Positions 8,292 to 18,781 of a stretch of 64,000 bases of DNA are shown here, piece after piece (the first letter of the stretch is position 1; every line of letters begins with the position of its first letter). Below the pieces are notes generated by a model. That model had not been told where the DNA came from. It did no database searches and saw only the letters and a list, made by a program, of their open reading frames with translations. The position numbers and the translations under genes are program-made. The DNA comes from Nocardiopsis eucommiae (GTDB lineage: Bacteria; Actinomycetota; Actinomycetes; Streptosporangiales; Streptosporangiaceae): contig CP074402.1 of the NCBI GenBank assembly GCA_018388625.1, forward strand, positions 4,960,001-5,024,000, given 5' to 3'.

Positions 8292-9359
8292 CTACCTCGG
8301 TCCCGCCTGGCGCTCGGGCAGCTCGACGAGGTCGGTGGTGGCGGCGCGGACCCTGGCGACGCTGTCGTCGCGCACGCCGCGGGCGACCTCGGCGGTGTCG
8401 GTGAGCTCCGCGACCTCCGGGGAGGGCGCGGACATCAGGGAGGCCTCGGCTCTCAGGTCCGTGTAGGCGTCCATGGCGGCCAGGGCCTCCTGGCACTGTT
8501 CCCACTCGCGGTGGGCCAGGACCGACTCGTCCACCAGGCGCCCGTACTCGACGATCTGGTCCACCCGGGCGCGGATGTGCCCCTCGACCGCGACGAGGTG
8601 CTCGCGCTGGGGCCGCAGGACCTCCCGTACCCGGGGTGAGGACGCCCGTTGCCAGCGGCGGAGGTATTCCCGCCGCAGTTCGCGCTGGCGCGCCAGCAGG
8701 GACGCGATCCGCCACTCCTGTTCCCGCAGGACGCCGAGGCTCCGCGCGGTGTCCAGGGTGTCGGAGGAGCCGAGTTCCACCCGGGCGTCGGTGACCTTGT
8801 CGATGGTCTGCTGGACCGCCACGAGGAGGCCGTGGTCGGCGGCGCTGATGTCCTCCGGCAGCAGGACGCGGTCCCGGTGGCGTTCCTCCGTCGGTTCCTG
8901 GTCCCGGACCGTGAGGGTGTCCGCGGTGACCAGACCCGCGAGGAGGCCGAACAACAGCCAGGGGACCCCCAGGGGCGGGTCCTGGGGGAGGAAGTCGAAC
9001 AGCCACAGGGGCGCGGTCGCGAAGGCTCCCGCGCCGATCACGCCGCCGACGGCCCGCACCATCGGGTCGGCCTCCCTGCGCACGGCCAGCGCCCCGACGT
9101 AGGCGATCAGGCCGATGCTGACGATCACCATGCCCAGGTACCACCCGGCGGTGAGCATGGCCAGGACGAGTGTGAAGCCGACCCCGAACAGCTGGACCGC
9201 GCCCTCGCGCAGGCGCAGGGCGCGGCCGGGGGCGGTCTCCCCGTCCTCGCGCGGGCGTCCGGGCTCCGGGGCGCTGGCCTCTCGGAGGATGTCCTCGCGT
9301 AGTTCCTCGGGCAGGGCGGTGTCGACGACGGGGCGCGGCCGGATGACGTCCTCACTCAT
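8292..9359 (-). CDS. Two-to-four-helix membrane protein with cytoplasmic coiled coil, transfer locus
   Basis: 355 residues, intact. After a charged N-terminus there are hydrophobic segments at about 60-95 (LVLAMLTAGWYLGMVIVSIG) and 105-145 (VPWLLFGLLAGLVTA). A long helical, coiled-coil-rich C-terminal half follows (LREQEWRIASLLARQRELRR, REHLVAVEGHIRARVDQIV). No catalytic motif is seen and I cannot name a family. It follows the VirB4 gene on the same strand after 190 bases, so it is probably a structural or regulatory component of the transfer apparatus. The ATG at 9359 has a GAGGGAC ribosome site. The stretch at 9448-9457 upstream resembles one half of the shared upstream motif. Confidence 0.7.
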   Translation of the reverse strand: MSEDVIRPRPVVDTALPEELREDILREASAPEPGRPREDGETAPGRALRLREGAVQLFGVGFTLVLAMLTAGWYLGMVIVSIGLIAYVGALAVRREADPMVRAVGGVIGAGAFATAPLWLFDFLPQDPPLGVPWLLFGLLAGLVTADTLTVRDQEPTEERHRDRVLLPEDISAADHGLLVAVQQTIDKVTDARVELGSSDTLDTARSLGVLREQEWRIASLLARQRELRREYLRRWQRASSPRVREVLRPQREHLVAVEGHIRARVDQIVEYGRLVDESVLAHREWEQCQEALAAMDAYTDLRAEASLMSAPSPEVAELTDTAEVARGVRDDSVARVRAATTDLVELPERQAGPR

Positions 9360-9549
9360 GGGCGGTCCCTCGTGAGTGTCGGTCGGGGGTGCGGGGAGGC
9401 TGGGTTCAGCGGGCCGGTATCGGAGGGCTGGGGGTAATCTCCTTGATCCCCATCCTCGTCATGCCCGAACCCGACTTCCCCGCACCCTTTGTCATCCGAT
9501 GTCCGCCCCTGGCCGTGGTGGCCGCCGCTGACCTGCCCCGGAACGCGTG

Positions 9550-12010
9550 TTACTGCTCGCGGCCGTTAGCGGACACCAGCGGGTCGCCGGCGGGCCGCTC
9601 CCGCGTGGGGTTGGTGTCCAGCCAGCGCAGCAGCCCCTCGGAGACCAGGTCCACGCCGATCCGCCCGGAGCGGCCGTCGAGGTCGCGGAAGAGGCACTCG
9701 CCGTTGCCGAGGTTGCGCAGCACCGCCATGTGGTCCTCGTTGACGTCCACCCCGAGCAGCGCCATCACGTCGGCCACCTCGTGCGCCTCGCTGGAGCGGA
9801 AGGCGAACACCGAGGAGAGACAGTTGGTGACCTGCTCGTTGAGCATGTCCCCCGCGTTCTGGGAGACGAGGATGAGCGCGGTGTTGCGCGAGCGGCCCAT
9901 CCTGGAGACCTCGGGGACGAGCTTGGCCCCCTCGGGAGTGGAGGTGACCGCCCACGCCTCGTCGAGGAAGATCGCCTTGGGCAGGCGCCGGTCCAGACCG
10001 TTCATCAGGCGCCGGGCGAACTGGGACACGAGGTAGAGGAGCGCGACGGACAGGCGCTGCTCGTAGGAGTAGTCGTCGCGGTTGACCCCGGAGTCGGGGA
10101 GGGTGAGACCGCCCAGGGTGAACACGGTGGTCCAGCCCTCGGTGTCGATGCGCGCCTCCCCTGCGGGTCGAAGCACAGCGACGCCAGCCGCATCTCCGCC
10201 ATGGAGCCCAGCACCGCGCCCAGGTTCCGGGAGGCGGCGTCCTCGGCGGAGACGAGGTGGTCGACCACCTTCGCGAGGGACGGCTGGGGCTGGTTGGCGA
10301 CGGTGGCGACCGCCTGGATCATGGCGGACTCGCGCTCCTCGCTCATGCGGGGCAGCAGGAGCCGCAGCGTCTCGGTGGCCATGGTCTTCTTGGCGGCGAG
10401 GTCGTCCCCGAAGGCGAAGGGGTCGAGCAGACCGGGCTGGGCCGACCCGAGCGACATGATGCGCGCCTTGCGTCCCCGGTGCTTGAGCAGTTCCACGAGC
10501 GACTCCGCGTCGCCCTTGGGGTCGATGGCGGCGACGGTGACCCCGCGCAGGGCCAGTTGGTAGATCATCAGCAGCGCGAGGGTGGTCTTGCCACCGCCGG
10601 GCTCGCCGGTGATGGCGATGGCGGTGGGACGGTTGCGGGCCGCGGCGACCATGGGATCGAAGTGCACGATGGAGCGGGCCCGGCCGATGGTCTCCCCACG
10701 TAGGGTCCGACCCAGCCGCCGCCCTGGTGGTCCGTGCGGTCACCGACCTCCACGGTGGCGGTGGGCATGCCGCCCGCGATGGTGCGCAGCGGCTGGCGCT
10801 GGGCGTAGGCGTTGAGCCGGATGCGGTCGCCGGGCAGCGACTCGTTGAAGAGGGAGAACTGGTCGCCGGTGGAGTTGATGACGTCGATGCCGATGTCGCG
10901 GTAGTGCTCCACGACCGCCTCGACGTGCTGGCCCAGGAGGCGCTCGGTGGGCGCGGACACCATGAGCCGGTGCCATCCGTAGACGAACGGCAGCCGCTCC
11001 TTGGTGATGCCGTGCTCCAGCATGCGGGCGGCGTCGATCTGCTCGGCCAGCGCGATGGGCGCCTCCACCCCGGCCTCGCGGATGTGGGCGTCCATGTCGC
11101 GGGCGTGCGCGAGCTTGCGGCCGACGTCCTTGGAGGCCTTCGCGGGCGGGATGAGCTTCATCCGCAGCGAGATCTCCACGGGGAACGGTAGCGCGTCCGC
11201 GTGGTGCAGCCACGGTTCTCCGTCGGGGAAGGGCATGAGGTCCGGGAAGCGGGCGAACGACAGGAACGCCACGTGGGTGGAGCCCGCGGGCTGCTCCAGT
11301 CGGAGCGTGGAGCGGCCGTTGTGGATGACCCCGTCCACGAGCTGCTCGATCTCGCCCCGGCCCCAGGTTCGGCGGCCCGTGGCCGAGGGGTGGATCTCCT
11401 CGGCGGTGCCGCTGACCGCGTGCCGGATGAGCCAGGCGATCTCGTCGGACGTGGCGTGCCGGGCGTGCAGGGAACTGGCGGCCAACGCGCGGCCCAGGCG
11501 CTCGGCCTGGTCGGTCCAGCGGGCGATCTCCTTGTCGTCGATCGCGTCGTCGTTGATCCCCAGGACCTGCTCGGTGCGCTGGTAGGCACCGAAGACCTGG
11601 GAGAACAGGCCCAGCCCCGCACCGGCGTTGCGCAGCCCCAGGCGCACACCGAGGTAGACCTCCTTGGTCCAGAAGTCCTTGGCCCACACGTGCCGGTACA
11701 TCTCTTCGAGGTAGTCGTACCAGCCGGGCCCGGCGTCGGCGGTCTCGTCCAGGCGGGTGGCCCACTGGGCCGCCGGGTAGGTGCGGTGGGCGACGCGCAG
11801 GTGCACCTCGGCGTCGTTCATCCGGATCGCGGCGAGGGCGATGGTGATGTTGGTGGCCAGCGCCTGGCGTTCCTCGGGGGTCGTGAACTCGTAGGACACC
11901 GTGGGGAGCCGGAAGTAGGCCCAGGCCTCGTTGTCGCTGAAGAGCACTCGGTCGTCGAAGTAGCGAACCGCGAGACGGGTCGCGCCCCGGGTGCCCCTGG
12001 TACCGGTCAT
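9550..12010 (-). CDS. VirB4/TraC-type conjugation ATPase (TcpF-like)
   Basis: Motor ATPase that powers type IV secretion at the cytoplasmic face. After repair it has 820 residues: an N-terminal VirB4-type domain (about 1-440) and a RecA-like C-terminal domain with Walker A ITGEPGGGKTT near 467, Walker B AIFLDEAWAV near 677, and the downstream glutamine motif LILVSQNAGDM. Two frameshifts (C4 runs at 10694-10697 and 10158-10161) need one base each; 2,461 plus 2 gives 821 codons. The ATG at 12010 lies 43 bases downstream of copy C of the shared motif and starts its own transcription unit. No relaxase or coupling protein is present in the window. Confidence 0.9.
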
Positions 12011-12052
12011 CTGCTAGCCCTTCCTCGTGACGGCGCTGGCGGGTTCCGCCCC

Positions 12053-12093
12053 GTAGCCATCACCCATAGTGCTGCATCAGGCCGGGGGTGAGA
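12053..12093 (-). promoter_or_regulatory. Shared transfer-locus upstream motif, copy C (weaker)
   Basis: The minus strand reads CTCACCCCCGG, then CAGCACTATGGGTGATGGC. It aligns with copies A (5052-5090) and B (19842-19880) at CAC(T/C)AT(A/G)G and at GATGG, and it occupies the equivalent place just upstream of the VirB4-type gene. The match is poorer than between A and B. Confidence 0.42.
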
Positions 12094-12148
12094 AGCCGAG
12101 ACGTCGGTGTGCCAGAAACCGGAAACACCGCGCCACCGGGAACACGGG

Positions 12149-12181
12149 CGCGGTCCGGCCCCCGTCGGGAGCCGGACCGCG
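12149..12181 (-). terminator. Terminator hairpin after the HNH nuclease gene
   Basis: Perfect 11-bp stem CGCGGTCCGGC / GCCGGACCGCG with an 11-base loop, 42 bases beyond the HNH stop. There is no T-tract, as is common in actinobacteria. Confidence 0.7.
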
Positions 12182-12222
12182 TCACTCTCCACCGCCTCCG
12201 TGGAGGTCGACCGCCGTGACGG

Positions 12223-12881
12223 CTAGCAGGCGGTGTCGAGGGTGCTCTGGAGGGTGGACTCCTCCGAGGACGTGATCGTGAGGTCGTAGACGTGCTTCAC
12301 GTTGATCCAGGACTTCACGTAGTCGCAGTGGACGGACGTGTTGTCCGGCATCCACTCGGACGGGTCCTTGTCACCCTTGGCACCGTTGCTGGAGGGGGTG
12401 GCCAGCCACAGCTGGGAGCTGGTGACGTCGTTGGCGAAGTCGGCGCGCTGGCTGGTGGACCAGTCGGCGGCGCCGGTCTTCCAGGCCTCGCTGAGCGGGA
12501 CCAGGTGGTCGACGCTGATGTCACCGGGGACGTCGTAGACCCACTCGTCGTCGAACGCGCTCCACCAGCTGCCCGAGGTGGGCTGGCAGTTGGAGTCGGT
12601 GACCACGTCGTGGCCGTCGCGCTGGAGCACGACCTGGCGGGCGGTGCAGGGACTGTCGACCACGTTCCAGTGCGGGAAGAGGCTTCGGTCGTAGCCGGTC
12701 TGCGGGCCCTTGGGGGCGACGGTGAGCGAGCCCAGCTGCGTCTGGGCCTCGGAATCGCTGGGGATGTTCGGGGGCAGGGTGTGGTCGGCCGCGGCGGGGG
12801 CGGCCCAGACGAGGACCATGGTCACGGCGGCGGCGGAGACGCTGGCCGCGGTGCGTGCGAGCACACGGGGGAAGGGGGCAC
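12223..12881 (-). CDS. Secreted HNH nuclease (DUF1524/GmrSD-C-like)
   Basis: About 219 residues after repair. A signal peptide (AAVTMVLVWAAPAAA) is followed by a mature domain carrying the DHLVPLSEAW motif (metal-binding His) and the downstream helix with QLWLATPSSNGAKGDKDPSEW, the Asn/Lys-rich half typical of secreted actinobacterial HNH endonucleases. It probably cuts extracellular DNA. The start is set at the GTG at 12881, which has AGAGGAG 8 bases upstream; this requires one extra base in the G5 run at 12874-12878 and then gives exactly 220 codons. The frame as written would start at 12924 without a ribosome site. It interrupts the transfer genes and has its own terminator, so it is likely cargo. 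Confidence 0.85.
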
Positions 12882-13412
12882 TGTGTTTCTCCTCTTGAGC
12901 GGGTCGAGGAAATCCGGACCCCACTACTGTGCGGTAACGAAAGCTGACACGCCAGCCCCCACACGAGAATTCCGAGTGAATCGAAGGTCACTCGGGAATA
13001 ACGAAGAGGACGCGGCCGTGTTTCATTGCACCGAGCCCTGCGCCAAGTGCTGGTGAAATAGATCACAGAAAACCGGCCCTCCGGGCGAGCACAGGGTTGA
13101 ACGATTCCGCGCGCACCGCGATGAGCTGCGACGACGAGGAATCCAGAAGGGACGACCCTGAGGACGCGGACCGGGAGGGGCCTCGCGCAGGTGAGCACCC
13201 GAAGAAAGGCGAACCGGCGAATCAGAACACGAAAGCAGATCTCTCGGACTTCCCGGTTTCCGCCTATATAGTAGACCAGTAATACCCAGATAGTGAACGT
13301 GTAAACACGGCGAGAAGAAGTCGATCTCATTCGTGAAATCGCGGTTTGTTAGGTTCACATGTCGTACGAAGGACCCCAAGCCGAGAGGAGCACCCCCGCC
13401 GAGGGGAGCGCC
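12882..13412. promoter_or_regulatory. Divergent promoter region between the HNH nuclease and ectD
   Basis: About 530 bases, relatively AT-rich, with CCTATATAGTAGACCAG near 13263-13280 and GTTAGGTTCAC just before the ectD leader. It must hold the promoters of both divergent genes. I saw no clear -35/-10 pair to assign and no further gene. Confidence 0.45.
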
Positions 13413-14317
13413 ATGACTCTGCAAATGGAACTTCCGACAGCGGACGACTACCCCACCCGTAAGGCGCCCGAGCCCGCGTTGCTCTACCGCCGCGATCCCG
13501 TCGTCTGGCCCGGTGTGGCCGACGGCCCCTTCACCGCCGAGGAACTCGACGGCTACGACCGCCGCGGATACACGCAGGTCGAGTCGATCGTCAATCCGGT
13601 GGAGATCGAGGCCTACCGCGCCGAGCTGCGACGACTCAGCGCCGACCCCGTACTGAGGGCCGACGAGCGCGTCGTCGTCGAACCCTCCTCCGACCAGGTG
13701 CGCTCGGTGTTCGAGGTGCACAGGGTGAGCCAGGTCTTCCACGACCTGGTGAACGACCCCGGCTCGTCGACCGTGCCCGGCAGATCCTCGGCTCCGACGT
13801 CTACGTGCACCAGAGCCGGGTCAACTACAAGCCCGGCTTCGGCGGCGGCTCGTTCTACTGGCACTCGGACTTCGAGACCTGGCACGCCGAGGACGGCATG
13901 CCCCGGATGCGGGCCGTCAGCTTCTCCGTGGCGCTCACCGACAACTACACGCACAACGGCGCACTGATGATCATGCCCGGGTCCCACCGCACCTTCGTCT
14001 CCTGCGTGGGACGGACGCCGGACGACCACCACCGCTCCTCGCTGAAGAGCCAGCACGTGGGCACGCCGGACCAGGCGTCACTCAACCTGATCGCGGACCG
14101 GCACGGCATCGACGTGCTGACCGGCTCGGCGGGCGACGTCACCGTGTTCGACTCCAACTGCATGCACGGATCGGGCGGCAACATCACGCCCTACCCTCGT
14201 TCCAACGTGTTCGTGGTGTTCAACAGCGTGGACAACGTCTGCGCGAAGCCGTTCAGCGCGAACCAGGCCCGACCAGAGTTCCTCGCGGCGAGGGACACCA
14301 CACCCGCGGGACGCTAG
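13413..14317 (+). CDS. ectD: Ectoine 5-hydroxylase
   Basis: Fe(II)/2-oxoglutarate dioxygenase that converts ectoine to 5-hydroxyectoine, an osmo- and thermoprotectant. 301 residues after repair, the usual family length. The EctD signature stretch is clear: SRVNYKPGFGGGSFYWHSDF then ETWHAEDGMPRMRA, giving the His-x-Asp iron ligands, with the distal His in NCMHGSGGN. One frameshift in a C4 run at 13756-13759 is repaired by one base (906 bases, 302 codons). The ATG at 13413 has GAGGGGAG upstream; an earlier in-frame ATG at 13359 is less likely. No ectABC genes are in the window, so the enzyme would depend on ectoine made elsewhere or taken up. Confidence 0.92.
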
Positions 14318-14325
14318 CAACGACC

Positions 14326-14357
14326 GTGGCCCGCACCCGGAAGCGGGTGCGGGCCAC
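14326..14357. terminator. Bidirectional terminator between ectD and the TcpE-MinD gene
   Basis: Perfect 13-bp stem GTGGCCCGCACCC / GGGTGCGGGCCAC with a 6-base loop, placed between convergent stops at 14317 and 14371. Confidence 0.85.
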
Positions 14358-14370
14358 AACGTGCGTGGGC

Positions 14371-17300
14371 TCAGGCCGGGGCCAGGGTGTTGACCAGGAC
14401 CCCGCCCAGGGCGCCGTGGGCCCGTTTGGTGGCCGGGCGCAGGGCACCGACGTCGATCTTCGTGTACGAGGAACCCAGGTGGTCGTCCCAGGGGATGCGC
14501 ACGATCGCCCGGCAGCGGCCGCGTGCGACCCGCTCGGCCGCGTCCACGTCCTGGAGGCTGCGCTTGCTGACCCCGTTGACGACCAGGATCGAGTTGGCCC
14601 TCAGCGTGGCGTACCCGTTGCCGTCCAGCCACTCGAAGGTCATCGACACCGCGCGCTCGGCGTCGGCGCTGGCCGGGGCCACCAGGACCAGGCCGTCGGT
14701 GACCGGCAGGGCCCGGGCCACACCGGTGGCGGCCGGGTCCAGCAGCGTCACTCCGTAGAAGCCGCCGAGGAGCCCGGTGAGCTGGCCGTAGTCGCGGTCG
14801 TCCAGGGTCTGCACGTAGGGGTCGTCCAGCGTCTGCACGACCTCCAGCCCCGTCCCGGCACGGCCCGCGTAGGCGCGCATGTGCTCGTACTCGTCGACGG
14901 CGTCGGCGTTCGCCAGGAGCGCGGTCAGGGTCTCCGGGGCCTGGGCGCCGACCCGGCGGGACAGACCGTTGGGACCTGGGTTGACGTCGACCGCCACCAC
15001 CCGGTCGTCGCGGTGCGCCGCGAGGGTGTGGCCGATCATCAGGGCGGTGACCGTCTGCCCCGCGCCGCCGGTGCAGCCGAGGACCACCAGGGACCGGGGC
15101 TCGGCCAGCGGGGCGCGCAGCCTCTCGATGTCGCTGGAGGGCAGGTCGGAACGGACCGGCGTCGCGCCTCCGGTGACCACCTTGGCGAGCCGGCGCCAGC
15201 CCCGGGTGCCACCGGAGTGGGAACCGGAGTCCGGCTCCTCCTCGCTCCGGGCGGGCTCGGGGTCGGTCCGCTGTGAGGGCACCCCGTTGGGGGTGTCGCC
15301 CAGCCGGGCCTGCTCGCCCGTGCCGTGGTCCAGTTCGAGGTCGGGTTTGGCGGCGTCCGCTCTGGTCTCGGGCGGTTCGGGCTCCTCCCCGGAGTGGGCT
15401 GTCCGAAGAGCTGACCGATCCGGCGCGCGTTCTGCGCGACCCGGTGGAAGACCCCGTCGTGGGGGTCGTGTTCGGCCTGCTCCGCGTCTTCCCGCTCGGC
15501 GGTCTCGGGTCCCCCGTCGGCGCGGTACGGGAACGGCGAGCCCGCAGCGCGGCCGCCTCGGCCTCGGCCAGCTCGGCTTCCGTGGGTCGGTGAGCGGAGT
15601 CCTCCTTCGGCCGTGGAGCGGGTGCCGTGGACTTCGGGACGCGGGGCTCCTTGCGGACCTCCACGAAGCTCACGAGCTCGCCCGTACCGTGGTCCAGCTG
15701 GGTCGGCGGTTTGGGCCCCTCGACGTGCGCGGACCCCGTGACGCCACCGGCCTCGGGCCCCCGGGGTTCGTGCTCCCCCTGAGACCGTGCCGCGTCGGCG
15801 GGCTCGTCAACGAAGGTGGATCCGTGGGCCTCGGCCCGCGTGGCCCGCTGGATCTCGGCCTCGTGCGCCTCCGCGGCCCCGTTGGTCACGCGCGGCTCAC
15901 CAGCCGCCTGAGCGGACGCGGACTCGTCGGTCCCGACCGGCTCGCGGGCCTCGTGCGGCTCGTGAACCTCGGGGGCCCGCGCGGCCCCACCCTGGGTCTG
16001 TTCCTCGGGGTCGGCGTTCTCCACCGTGCGAGCCCCGGACGCGGTCGGGGGCTGGTGGGACTCGAGCGTTCCCGCGTCCCGTGCGCCCCGCGCCTGATCG
16101 GTCTCGGACCCTCCCACCTCTGCGGCGGTCAGCGGTTCACGGGCCTCGCGACCCTGTACGGCCTCGGCGACGTCCCCGTCATCCTTCGGGCCCTGAGCCC
16201 GCTCGACCTGCTCGGTCTCGCGGTGACCCTCGGCCGCTCGGGCCGACGGCGACCCCTGCCCCTGCGGCGGCGCGGTCCTCTCGACGTCCCGGACACCCGT
16301 GGAGTCCGGAGCCCGCTCGACCTGCTCGGTCTCGGGGAGTTCTTCGGGCCCCTGGACGGACGGTGCGTCGTGGACCTGGAGTTCCGGGGCCTCCCTGTTC
16401 GCCCCATCCGTCTTCGAGCCCTGGACCCGCCCGGTACCCCGGACGGCCGCGTCCCGGTCATCCTTCGGGCCCTGAGCCCGCGCGGTCTCCTGCGCCGCCT
16501 CCGGCTTCTCGGCCTTCTCCGCCTTCTGACGCCTGGCCTCGGCGGCGGCGCGGCGCTCTTCGCGGAGCTCGCTGACCACGATCACCGGGTTGTCCCTGTC
16601 CCCCACCTTCGGCTGGTCGGGGTGGCGCCGTTTGCCGTCGTCGAACCAGTCCGCCGGGTCGCGGCGCTCGTCGTCCCGCTCCTGGCTCGGCACCGCGTCG
16701 GCGAACTTCGGCCGGGGCGGGGCCGGGGTGTCGGCCTTGATCAGGTGGCGGTCGAGCACGGACATGTGCTCGTTCCACTGGGTGCCGTGTTCCCTCTCCA
16801 CCGGCATGGCCTCGTGCTCGCCCGTGCCGTGGTCCAGCTGCAACGGCGGCTTGGTCGTCTCCTCGGCAGCCGGGCGCCCCAGGCCGTGGGTGGCGTGGGA
16901 GACCTGCGGGCCCGCCTCGGCACGCCCGGTCGGCTCGTCCGCGCTCTCGGGCTCCTCCGGCGTCGCCGCCGGGGGTCCTCGGGGGTCGCCGCGCCGGGGA
17001 AGCCAGGGGGCGGCCGACACGTTCCCGGCCGCCGAGGGACGGCCCGTCGCGGCGGCGAAGCGGGTGGCGTAGTCGGACAGGTCCGGGTACTCGGTGCGGT
17101 TCTCCTCGATCGCCCACGGGGTGGCGTGGGGCCGACCCTCGCGGCGCTGCCTGGTCGGCCGGTCCTCGGAGGTGTCGGGGAGGGCCGCTCCCCGGGCCCG
17201 GGCGGGCCGTGCGGGCGGCGCCTGCTGGGCTCGTTCGCGGGTGGGCTCGGGGGTGCGTTCGCGGCGGTCCGCGAGATCCTTGGCCACCTGGATGCCCTGG

Positions 17301-18360
17301 GTCCGGCCGCGCAGGCGGCGGGCGGCGGGCGACTCCTCCTCCACGGGGGCGGCCATCATCTCCTCGGCACGGCGCCGGGAGGCGTCGGGCCGAGGGGTGA
17401 CCGCCTCGGTGAGCTCGGCGCTGCTCATGGCACCGGTGTCGCTGTCGGAGTAGGCGCTCTTGGCCGTCAGTCCCAGGGGCGTCTCCCCGGAGGAGGCGCG
17501 CAGCCGGGCGAACCACTCGTCGCGGTCGCGCTGCTCGTCCTCCTCGGTGACGTACAGGGGCTCGTCGAAGTCACCGGGCCGGTCCTGCTCGGCCGGTTCC
17601 TCCCGGGTGTCCGGGAGGCCGAAACCGAAGTAGTTGAGGACACGACGGCCGACGCCCGTGCGGGGCTCCTCCGAGGTGTCGTCCGACCGCTCCCCGGGCT
17701 CCGCCACGCCGTCGTCCTCCTGGTCTGCTCCGGCCCCGCGGCGACGGCGACCGGCACCTTCCGTGCGGGGGTGTACTCGACGGAGTCGTCGTGCTCGACG
17801 ACGGGGACGGGCGGGCGCGCGGGCACGCCGCGCAGCGGCGGCGCGGCCCGGCGCGCGCTCTCCAGGTCCGGCGCCTCCTCGGGCTCCTGGACCTCGGCGG
17901 GCGCGGCCTGGGACTCGACCTCGGCCTCGGTCTCGGTCTGGGCCCGGCGGGCGCCCCGGGGCAGGGGCAGCGGCCCGGCCTCGGCGTCCCGGTGCCACAC
18001 GCGGACCGAGACACGGATCTCGGCGGGTTCGTACTCGGGCGCGAGCCGCGTGAACACGCGGGCCTCGGTGAGGAACCGGGCCTGCGAGATGAGCAGTTCC
18101 GTGAGGCGCTTGCCCTCGATCACCGGCCGGGTGGCCAGCACGGTGATCACTCCCGGCGGGACGACCCAGAGCACCAGGTGCCAGCCGTTACCGAAGGCGA
18201 ACGGGGCGTTGAGGATGCTGAGCAGCACCACCCACAGCGCGAACACGCCCAGGGCGACCCCGAAGGTCCCCACCGGGAGCGGCATGGGCAGCCGGAAATC
18301 GTAGAGCTTGTACAGCCGCTTCTCGATACGCCAGATGTTGGTGTACGTGGGCAGATCCAC
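14371..18360 (-). CDS. TcpE-like membrane domain fused through a long disordered region to a MinD/ParA-like domain
   Basis: About 1,330 residues after repair. The N-terminus (about 1-130) is TcpE-like: DLPTYTNIWRIEKRLYKLYD and FRLPMPLPVG, then two helices (VALGVFALWVVLLSIL; HLVLWVVPPGVITVL). Roughly residues 130-1080 are Glu/Pro/Arg/Ala-rich and probably disordered, with three copies of LDHGTGE (near 510, 890 and 1010) and repeats of ETEQVERA and AQGPKDD. The C-terminal 250 residues have a MinD/ParA fold, but Walker A reads GCTGGAGQT, lacking both usual lysines. Three frameshifts (17734-17737, about 15512-15516, 15387-15390) each need one base; frame phases 0-1-2-0 and a length of 1,331 codons agree with one gene. 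The GTG at 18360 has GGGAGG upstream. The fusion is an inference that rests on those repairs. Confidence 0.72.
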
Positions 18361-18379
18361 GTTTTCCGGCCTCCCTCGC

Positions 18380-18691
18380 CTATTCCGTCGATACGCCCAT
18401 CGCTCGGGCGAGCGCCACCGCGATGACCTCGATGATGCCGGGCACGTAGAACACGATCCCGATGAAGATCGCCAGGATGATGAACTGCATGAAGCGGGTG
18501 ATCTCCCTGGTGAACAGGAAGAAGATCGCCACGATGGACACGATGACGAGGAACAGCGGCCCGAAGAAGCCACGCAGGAAGTCCGCGAGACCGCCGGTGT
18601 CGGGCGCGTTCTGCGCGGGGGTGGCCTCGACCGCGAGGGAGATCGGGTCGGCGGCGCCGAGGGCCGTCATGGTGTCGGCCGTGGCGGACAA
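18380..18691 (-). CDS. Small two-helix membrane protein (TcpD or VirB2/TrbC-like)
   Basis: 103 residues as written. A short polar N-terminus is followed by two hydrophobic helices: FFGPLFLVIVSIVAIFFLF and FMQFIILAIFIGIVFYVPGI, ending near VALARAMG. Size, topology and place between TcpC-like and TcpE-like genes match TcpD or pilin-like subunits of conjugation systems. The written start would be TTG at 18691 without a ribosome site. Adding one C to the C4 run just upstream would connect it to an ATG at 18702 that has AGGAAGG 8 bases before it, which I think is the true start. The stop lies 19 bases before the next GTG start, so the genes are surely co-transcribed. Confidence 0.72.
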   Translation of the reverse strand: MSATADTMTALGAADPISLAVEATPAQNAPDTGGLADFLRGFFGPLFLVIVSIVAIFFLFTREITRFMQFIILAIFIGIVFYVPGIIEVIAVALARAMGVSTE

Positions 18692-18781
18692 CAGGGGAGC
18701 ATGTCAGGCGCCTTCCTCCGCTGTCGTTACTGGTGTGCGCATGGTTGGTCTCGTCTCCTTGCCTACAGGCCCCGTCGTCGG

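Noticed and set aside
9448..9457. Fourth copy of the transfer-locus upstream motif
   Set aside because: Only the CCCCATCCTC half matches and the CTCCCAACCC block is missing, so I mention it only as a partial match.
14078..18304. Long open frames on the plus strand opposite the TcpE-MinD gene and elsewhere
   Set aside because: They mirror high-GC codon bias on the opposite strand, are rich in Gly, Arg, Leu and Val, have no ribosome sites and no recognisable motifs.
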